DNA from: Caprella mutica
Taxonomy: Eukaryota > Arthropoda > Malacostraca > Amphipoda > Caprellidae
Length of the DNA: 64,000 bases
Reading direction: 5' to 3'
NCBI GenBank assembly: GCA_947561585.1
Contig: CANNZV010001048.1
Span: 62,001-126,000 of the forward strand
A program made the translations under genes and the position numbers. Shown piece after piece: positions 60,501 through 64,000 of the stretch (the first letter of the stretch is position 1; the number at the start of each line of letters is the position of its first letter). The notes beneath the pieces are model-generated. The model worked only from the letters and a program-made list of their open reading frames with translations, made no database searches and was not told where the DNA came from.

Positions 60501-61269
60501 AGAAATGACATGGAGTAACACTCTATTACCTCACACTAGTAGAGTTAACTAAGCATCTGAGTGATAGAGGGGCAGGTACGTAATGGATACACACTGGTCA
60601 GCTGATTGTGTACACTCTGTACCATAAGCTACGTACCTACCTACCATCTGGCACACATTGATTAGATACAGTGCTACATAGTCAATTGTAGAGTAATGTT
60701 CGATAAACAGTTTTTTTGAATTATGTAACACATGTTATAAATGTAATGCTTGATGAGCTACGAATCACAGAATGAAGGAAAAGACTAAAAATGAACTGAC
60801 AATTCATAATGCGAAAAAGGAAGAATATTTCGATTTTGTACCTGAAACCTTCTTCACTCTTGAATGGTACGAAATTGTTACAACAATGAATTGCAAGTTG
60901 AAACAGGAGGAACCACGTGACAACAGTGACGGTACAAACAGGGAAATAAACCAGCGACACATTAGGTAACTAAAACTAACAACTACAAACCTGATGCTGA
61001 GAAGAGGGGCTGTGATAGTGCATTCCCCCCACTGATTGGGGGTTGGAGGAGGGACCACCACCACCATTACCCCCACCCCCCATCTGATATCTGATAGGGG
61101 GGCCCGCTCCCCCATATGAATGGGGTGGGGACTGCCACCTCATGGGGCCCTGTTGGTGGTGGTGCATGTGGTGGGGTGGGCCGGGGTGCCTTGGTTGAGA
61201 ACCACCACCCCCATACCCCCCATTGCCTCCTCCTCCACCCATCGGGGGACGTGGACCGCCAGTTATAGG
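42352..61269 (-). CDS. shep: alan shepard (shep)/RBMS-family RNA-binding protein, 5' incomplete
   Basis: Ten minus-strand exons join in frame: 61269-60991, 49080-48848, 48741-48683, 48502-48420, 48140-47968, 47642-47480, 47020-46862, 45949-45772, 45126-44999, 42552-42352. They total 1656 nt, 551 residues plus TAA. A Gly/Pro/His-rich N-region (1-93) precedes RRM1 (about 149-218; RNP2 LYIRGL, RNP1 KGYGFVDF) and RRM2 (about 231-308; RNP2 LYLANL, RNP1 SRGVGFAR). The inter-RRM linker [15 protein letters not shown] and the run [16 protein letters not shown] are hallmarks of shep/RBMS. The C-terminal region is Gln/Ala-rich (384-442), then Pro/Tyr-rich. Family members bind AU-rich single-stranded RNA and DNA. 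Drosophila Shep acts in neuronal remodelling and counters insulators. The start codon and upstream exons are not identified. The 11.9-kb intron 49081-60990 holds the 40-bp satellite. Confidence 0.93.
42586..43912. repeat. 22-bp minisatellite with block structure
   Basis: About 60 units of GACTGACAACATGACTTAAGGT. Subtypes occur in runs: GACAAC, GATAAC, GCCAGATAAC, GCGACTGATAACGTG. The run order GATAAC, then two GCCAG units, then GCGACTGATAACGTG appears at 42910-43090 and again at 43305-43450, implying a segmental duplication of several hundred bases. From about 43555 the array switches to GACTGATTACATGACTAAAGAT. It starts about 35 bp upstream of the shep acceptor at 42552. Confidence 0.95.
43928..44728. 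mobile_element. Tigger-like non-autonomous element
   Basis: TA-flanked ends CAGGCATCCCCGCTTTATTA and reversed CAGGCCGGCCTCGCTTTAAG. The CAGGCATxCCTCGCTTTA pattern is the Tigger/pogo terminus. The interior holds another palindromic element (44335-44530) and a hairpin ACTTATTTCGAG / CTCGAAATAAGT near 44655-44690. No transposase. It lies in the last shep intron. Confidence 0.72.
44335..44530. mobile_element. Diverged relative of MITE family B
   Basis: Inverted GTTCTACATTTTCGGACACG and GTTCCATACTTTCGAACACG with a central GGTGTCATGAATACCAATT palindromic core resemble the layout of the family B copies. It is nested inside the Tigger-like element. Confidence 0.55.
44865..44985. repeat. 67-bp tandem duplication
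   Basis: GAGTTTCACTATAGCTATAG, TTAAATACA(T/C)GATAGCTCGG and TATTTCA occur twice in tandem, ending 12 bp from the shep donor at 44998. Confidence 0.8.
44999..45126 (-). CDS. shep: shep exon
   Basis: Acceptor TTCTCCCAG|GT, donor GGTTCG|GTGAGT. It encodes [20 protein letters not shown] and [18 protein letters not shown], part of the Tyr/Pro/His-rich C-terminal region. Confidence 0.84.
45345..45410. repeat. 20-bp repeat, three units
   Basis: AGTCAT(A/T)TGAGAGCCAACCT in tandem, the last unit decayed. In a shep intron. Confidence 0.7.
45772..45949 (-). CDS. shep: shep exon, Gln/Ala-rich
   Basis: Acceptor CCTTTTCAG|CTG, donor CATCCTG|GTAAGT. It encodes [32 protein letters not shown] and GSLQHPG, a low-complexity segment typical of insect shep C-terminal halves. 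Confidence 0.86.
46658..46834. mobile_element. MITE family B copy
   Basis: CTAGGGTAAGTTCTGAATTA and reversed CTAGGATAAGTTATGAATTA ends with CACATCTTCGGA inside. The centre GGTATCCATGGACACCAATC is palindromic. In a shep intron. Confidence 0.8.
46862..47020 (-). CDS. shep: shep exon, probably a variable cassette
   Basis: Acceptor CGTGACAG|GCT, donor AATCCT|GTGAGT, exactly 53 codons, phase 0 both sides. It encodes [15 protein letters not shown] and [20 protein letters not shown] do not recall this segment in Drosophila shep apart from a weak REAWDNP resemblance, and its symmetric phase would let it be skipped without a frameshift. Confidence 0.7.
47480..47642 (-). CDS. shep: shep exon, end of RRM2
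   Basis: Acceptor TCTCCACAG|G, donor CCTGAG|GTAAAT. It encodes [19 protein letters not shown] and [15 protein letters not shown], the last helix and strand of RRM2 and the following basic stretch. Confidence 0.92.
47968..48140 (-). CDS. shep: shep exon, linker and RRM2 first half
   Basis: Acceptor CCTTTTCAG|GCG, donor GCTAG|GTCAGT. It encodes [20 protein letters not shown] and STRILRD, ending SRGVGFAR with RNP1 aromatic F present. Confidence 0.94.
48420..48502 (-). CDS. shep: shep exon, end of RRM1
   Basis: Acceptor GAATCGTAG|GG, donor TTGCAG|GTAAGC. It encodes [23 protein letters not shown]1 aromatics are intact. Confidence 0.92.
48683..48741 (-). CDS. shep: shep exon, middle of RRM1
   Basis: Acceptor CTTTTCAG|G, donor TGTAAAG|GTAAGT. 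It encodes [19 protein letters not shown], essentially identical to the family consensus. Confidence 0.93.
48848..49080 (-). CDS. shep: shep exon, start of RRM1
   Basis: Acceptor CCTCCCTCAG|AGT, donor AAAAA|GTATGT. A Ser/Thr/Pro/Gln-rich stretch precedes [20 protein letters not shown]. An internal ATG in good context (GCCACCATGACC) at 49038 could start a shorter isoform with both RRMs. Confidence 0.93.
49185..49375. mobile_element. MITE family B copy
   Basis: Ends AAGTTGCGAAATGTCAGTCA and reversed AAGTAACGATTTATCGGTCG with CACATC(A/T)TCGGTCAT. The centre CATGATACTGGCAGGTATCATG is an internal palindrome. In the large shep intron, about 100 bp upstream of exon 48848-49080. Confidence 0.85.
49441..49472. 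other. Short hairpin
   Basis: CCATCTATTCATCTA and TGAATAGATGAA form an inverted pair of about 10 bp near 49447-49472. No function is assigned. Confidence 0.45.
50094..50130. other. Hairpin, 12-bp arms
   Basis: CTATCTACTCTG and CAGAGTAGATAG flank ATTAC, a perfect 12-bp inverted repeat; likely a MITE core. Confidence 0.7.
50291..50375. mobile_element. MITE family B, minimal copy (85 bp)
   Basis: The element is almost only two termini: TAAATTACGAATTATCGGTC with CACATCTTCGGTCATATAAG, then reversed TAACTTACGAATTATCGGTC. This gives the minimum layout of the family. Confidence 0.85.
50376..51340. other. AT-rich intronic DNA, nothing recognised
   Basis: Part of the 11.9-kb shep intron. No repeat or exon was recognised. 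Confidence 0.5.
51345..51825 (+). repeat. Dispersed repeat family A, copy 3 (fullest)
   Basis: The most complete copy. It runs from CCAAAGGCCATATCGTTGAC through GAAGCAGTCAGAAATGAAAG, ACGAAAAGGGACACAAGAAC, GAAGAGCATAAGCCTAGCGC and AACTGCAAGTAGCGTTA to GGGACGCCACCCCCTTCTCT and a T(A)TGCCTGGGGGCT end. No tandem array is attached here. Confidence 0.8.
52055..52310 (+). repeat. Family C repeat, single-unit copy
   Basis: AACTAGA-CGAGTATTCGTAGAGCGCAT, TTCGCCACCGC, GTGACCTTGACCTTTGACC, CTCCCAAAATCTAATCAAAT and ACTTTTGAGTTATGTGA match the multi-unit copy at 32100-32745. TGACCTTTGACC is a DR1-type nuclear-receptor site sequence. Confidence 0.75.
52473..55480. repeat. 40-bp palindromic satellite, about 75 units
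   Basis: The unit is CAGCACTGCAGATACAGTGCTG (8-bp perfect arms, 6-nt loop CAGATA) plus AGGTGCTACAACGTATTT (type A) or AGGTAATGCAACGTATTT (type B). The first 23 units are all type A and essentially identical. Type B then appears every third unit (53419, 53539, 53659, 53779), then every second, and mutations increase toward 55480. It is intronic in shep. Spacers are not unique, so it is not a CRISPR-like array. Confidence 0.97.
55481..56752. other. Intronic DNA with a 23-bp repeat
   Basis: Nothing recognised apart from about three units of GTACATGTTTGCCAGTGCGTTGT at 56205-56275 and a GA-rich run at 56107-56135. Confidence 0.55.
56205..56275. repeat. 23-bp tandem repeat, three units
   Basis: GTACA(T/C)GTTTGCCAGTGCGT plus TGT in tandem; keeps short ORFs open on both strands by chance. 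Confidence 0.85.
56753..56963. mobile_element. MITE family B copy
   Basis: CTAGGGTAACTTACGAATTG and reversed CTAGGGTAACTTACGAAGTA termini, about 55 bp long, with CACTTCCACATCTTCG inside. The centre GGTATCCATGATAACTGCAG is an imperfect palindrome. This is one of the clearest copies. Confidence 0.9.
57540..58170 (+). repeat. Dispersed repeat family A, copy 4, split by a MITE
   Basis: Matches 51345-51825 on both sides of an inserted 186-bp element: GGCCATATCGCTGATGTCAA to AGAGGTGATAGTAACAC upstream, TAGTTGAAGAGCATAACCCT to GGGACGCCTCCCCTTTTCTT downstream. The nested insertion dates family A before that MITE. Confidence 0.8.
57776..57961. mobile_element. 186-bp MITE with CTAAG target duplication
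   Basis: Ends GACCATTATATACAAGCAGA and reversed GCCCATTCTATATTAGCAGA, continuing TAA…CGCCGCGTTTT / AGCCGCGTTTTCACCGCCC. CTAAG flanks both sides (57771-57775 and 57962-57966). An internal GCCTTCCA word pair adds a second small hairpin. The 5-bp duplication and terminal match make this an insertion rather than a chance palindrome. Confidence 0.82.
58585..58960 (+). repeat. Possible diverged family A copy
   Basis: Weak similarity to copy 3 (GACAGTGAAAGTACGCTCCATG, GTCGACTACT, GCATGGATGGCAAGAA, ending CTCGGGACAC). It is followed by two tandem arrays. Its first part also forms an inverted pair (TTCTACGAGG and CCTCGTAGAA). Confidence 0.4.
58920..59030. repeat. 22-bp repeat followed by a G16 run
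   Basis: ACTCTCATCCCCATCACTCACC is repeated about three times. A run of 16 G lies at 59013-59028, a slippage hotspot whose length in the assembly is uncertain. Confidence 0.85.
59056..59855. repeat. 34-bp minisatellite
   Basis: About 23 units of TCAGTCACTAACCACCTGTA plus GATAGACTATCAAC, with TAC/CAC, GAGAG/GATAG and ACTAC/ACTAT variants in short runs. In the large shep intron. Confidence 0.95.
59930..60010. repeat. GTAACTC-TCTACTCTCTACAATGGGGA repeat
   Basis: Two direct units of GAGTAACTC(G/T)(A/G)TCTACTC plus TCTACAATGGG, then an inverted CTCCATTGTGGAGAGTA. A short foldback. Confidence 0.65.
60322..60471. mobile_element. MITE family B copy
   Basis: TAAGTTACGAATTATCGGTC and reversed TAACTTACGATTTATCGGTC termini with ATCTTC(A/G)GTCATATAAGAA. 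The central region is AT-rich. Confidence 0.87.
60991..61269 (-). CDS. shep: shep exon, Gly/Pro/His-rich N-terminal region
   Basis: Acceptor TTCTTCCACAG|CCT, donor CATCAG|GTTTGT, 93 codons, phase 0 both sides. It encodes [20 protein letters not shown], then [12 protein letters not shown] and [13 protein letters not shown]. Its GC content is far above its surroundings. Confidence 0.85.
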
Positions 61270-61497
61270 CTGTGGAAGAAGAAAAGTAACATATTAGTTT
61301 AAGTGGAATGTGTTCTCAACAATTAACTGTAATAGATAATAGAGTCCAAACTTAATAAATGAAATAGATGCTTTGAAATCAAAGAGATGGCACTCCTCTA
61401 TTAGTCATTGGCAGCAAAGAGAGTAATCATCTAAAAGCTTTATTAGTTGAGTAATAAAGTCTGATGTAGCCTCATTAAGTGTCTCTGAGTCTGCTAG

Positions 61498-61975
61498 ACT
61501 GCACAGTCCAGTGTGTGTACCTACACACTAGACTGCGTGTATCTACACACTAGACTGTGTGTACCTACACACTGAGACTGCGTGTATCTACACACTACAC
61601 TGTGTGTACCTGTACACTAGACTGTGTGTAGGTACACACTAGACTGTGTGTACCTACACACTGAGACTGCGTGTATCTACACACTACACTGTGTGTACCT
61701 GTACACTAGACTGTGTGTAGGTACACACTAGACTGTGTGTACCTACACACTGAGACTGCGTGTATCTACACACTACACTGTGTGTACCTGTACACTAGAC
61801 TGTGTGTAGGTACACACTAGACTGTGTGTACCTACACACTGAGACTGCGTGTATCTACACACTAGACTGTGTGTACCTGCACACTAGACTGTGTGTAGGA
61901 CTGTAGGTACACACTAGACTGTGTGTAGGTACATACAGTCTAGTGTGTTGGTACACACAGTCTAGTGTGTTGGTA
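61498..61975. repeat. 22-bp palindromic minisatellite with 89-bp higher-order unit
   Basis: Units of ACTAGACTGTGTGTACCTACAC and variants; four variants (ACTAGAC, ACTGAGAC, ACTACAC, ACTAGAC with GTAGGTACAC) repeat as an 89-bp block three times. GTGTGTACCTACACAC is nearly self-complementary, and the end of the array (61925-61975) is inverted. Confidence 0.92.
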
Positions 61976-62415
61976 CACTCATACACATTAGTGACTAATA
62001 TTTGCAAGATGTATTTCGATCCATCTCTTGATAAATTTTTCAAGATAAGAGAATAGCTATAAGACCTAATAATTCTGGTCTCTAAAGACTTGTACATCGC
62101 TGGTGGCATAGGCTTCGAGAAAAGAGTGCAGTAGTTAGAAGATCATCATAGAAAGTATCATAATTTAACAAGTTATCGGTATCACACTCAATAAAAGCTT
62201 TCCTTCAAATGCCTTTTTATTGAGGATAGTCCACTCATAGAACGCACAGCTCGAAAATGTGATGAGATATTGTAATTAAATAGCGGTTTCAAAAGAATTT
62301 ATCGACAATTAACTGCAAAGAATTATTATACACATGAAATACTGCAAGCACACATTTCCAAACCAGATAACTTCGCATGAAATAGACTTTACAGACTATT
62401 AGCTGTACATTACGA

Positions 62416-62705
62416 ATATGATTATAGTACATGTATTTGTAAAATGCATTTAAATAGATATAATTTATGATTATAGTACATGTATTTGTAAAATGCATTT
62501 AAATAGATATAATTTATGATTATAGTACATGTATTTGTAAAATGCATTTAAATAGATATAATTTATGATTATAGTACATGTATTTGTAAAATGCATTTGA
62601 ATAGATATAATTTATGATTATAGTACATGTATTTGTAAAATGCATTTAAATAGATATAATTTATGATTATAGTACATGTATTTGTAAAATGCATTTAAAT
62701 AGATG
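62416..62705. repeat. 49-bp tandem repeat, six units
   Basis: TTATGATTATAGTACATGTA, TTTGTAAAATGCATTTAAAT, AGATATAAT in nearly identical tandem copies; low divergence implies recent expansion. Confidence 0.93.
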
Positions 62706-63581
62706 TATAATTTTGAGGCGAAGGTAGGACTGGCGTCAAACTTATTCCTCGATGTATTCAGATGTGGTGTGGCTAAATGAGGAAAATTATTCCACTATTT
62801 GATGGTGTAAATAGCAATGCAATTATGAGTGTACTTATCGCAATATTGTGGTAAATACTAAGTAAACAGTAAACTGATACAAAAAAACAAAAAGAGTTGC
62901 AGTGTGAGAGTACTCAGTAAATTATAAAGGTGTACTTTAATATAAATTAAGGAACACTGTAGATTTTATGGTAGTAACTTGTTACCAAAATTTCAAAGAA
63001 AATGGATTACGATATGACTGGCATACGAAACTGAAGAAAGAGGAGGGAGAAGGTAGATAATGAATGAGTTTATTTGAAAGTAATAAGGCACGAGATGATA
63101 GACTAAGTAATTAGTACGACAGACTAAGTAATTAGTACATTGCAATGCACTCATGCAAGTAAGTACATGATGTACTATTCCAAAGTACTGTCACTATATT
63201 CCATGGCTGTGAATTGTTCACGAAGTGGCTCATCAGCATCAATACCTAACTATTGGACTAGCCTGTATAACACGCGACACAGCAGGTTTCTATGACTACT
63301 CTATGCCACGTACACTCTGTCGCTCCCTTGGTATATCTCCTATGAAAATACATAGTATCAAAACACAATTGAAACAATTTATTCGTAAGAAAATACAGTA
63401 CATAAAGAAAGTACATAACAAAAACTATTATTGTACTCCAAGTGCCCACTAATTAAACTCTTAAGTCTAGAGGCTTTTCGGGCATAACACATTAAAGTGA
63501 TAATTGAACTTTATCTATTGATTAGAGGGACAATTTCAGTATCTACACCATCACTCATTGAATAGGCTTCATCGGTGCGTT
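62706..63581. other. AT-rich DNA, nothing recognised
   Basis: Short ORFs only; upstream shep intron or 5' region. A small direct repeat GACTAAGTAATTAGTAC occurs at about 63101-63138. Confidence 0.5.
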
Positions 63582-63793
63582 ATAGGCTTGGTTACGATTT
63601 ATCGGTGGTCTGTTTCACATCTTCGGTCCTATTAGAAAAACTATACAATATTAATATTCTTATTTTATCTGTATCCATGATACCTGCAGGTATCATGGAT
63701 ACCAATTAAAGTATTGATTAAATAATAATTATTATATTTTTTTTTCATATGACCGAAGATGTTGCACTGACCGATAATTCGTACCTTACCCCA
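63582..63793. mobile_element. MITE family B copy with a long perfect central palindrome
   Basis: Termini GGTTACGATTTATCGGTGG and reversed GGTAAGGTACGAATTATCGG. The centre GTATCCATGATACCTGCAGG continues TATCATGGATAC, a perfect 32-bp palindrome around CCTGCAGG. The whole element can fold into one hairpin. Confidence 0.88.
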
Positions 63794-64000
63794 GTACTGT
63801 TATCCGATTCATCCAATAATAACGACTTAGAGTGAAGTGAATAACACAATTCGGTAATTCCCAGTGAGAATATTCCCACACCACGTGTAATCAGGTGCCA
63901 GTGATAATCACGAGTATTGCTTTGGAGAACGTGGGATTTTATTGAAATTATACGTGACAATGTGAAGGTAGAGTGCCCTTTTCATCTGTAACTTCAAGGG

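Overview
This is an AT-rich, intron-rich eukaryotic window from an arthropod, most likely an insect. The gene content (a shep/RBMS-type RNA-binding protein, an EFHC-type ciliary protein, an intronless linker histone H1) and the transposon style (Tc1/IS630, pogo/Tigger, foldback-like elements) point that way. A large-genome hemipteran is my best guess, but nothing in the sequence proves the order.

Layout. (1) 439-606, minus: probable first coding exon of a gene running off the left edge; its start resembles Upf1/smg-2. (2) 6304-21794, minus: a three-DM10-domain EFHC1/EFHC2 (Rib72-type) gene. I rebuilt 15 exons with consistent splice sites and phases (2181 nt, 727 codons including the stop); the N-terminal exon(s) were not found. 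(3) 26853-27362, plus: a complete intronless histone H1. (4) 27.9-34.8 kb: a cluster of TA-flanked DNA transposons and MITEs. (5) 42352-61269, minus: an ortholog of alan shepard (shep, RBMS family) with two RRMs. Ten exons were rebuilt (1656 nt, 552 codons including the stop); 5' exons lie beyond or were not seen. A long AT-rich tract at 34.9-41.2 kb could hold a long 3' UTR.

The striking feature is repeat architecture. More than a dozen minisatellite arrays (16-49 bp units) fill introns and spacers, and several abut splice sites. One 21-bp array at 7810-7956 is made of copies of the exon-intron junction itself. Two foldback elements (14.18-17.6 kb and 4.73-5.58 kb) have arms built of related GGAAAATTG-containing repeats in opposite orientation. 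The loop of the large one is a dispersed repeat found elsewhere in the window, once next to a third related array. A palindromic MITE family has seven copies, and a 3-kb 40-bp satellite in a shep intron carries a perfect hairpin in almost every unit.

Nothing shows that the genes act in one pathway: EFHC is axonemal, H1 is chromatin, shep is a neuronal RNA-binding protein. Long ORFs inside the arrays (up to 568 codons) follow from stop-free periodic sequence and are not treated as genes.
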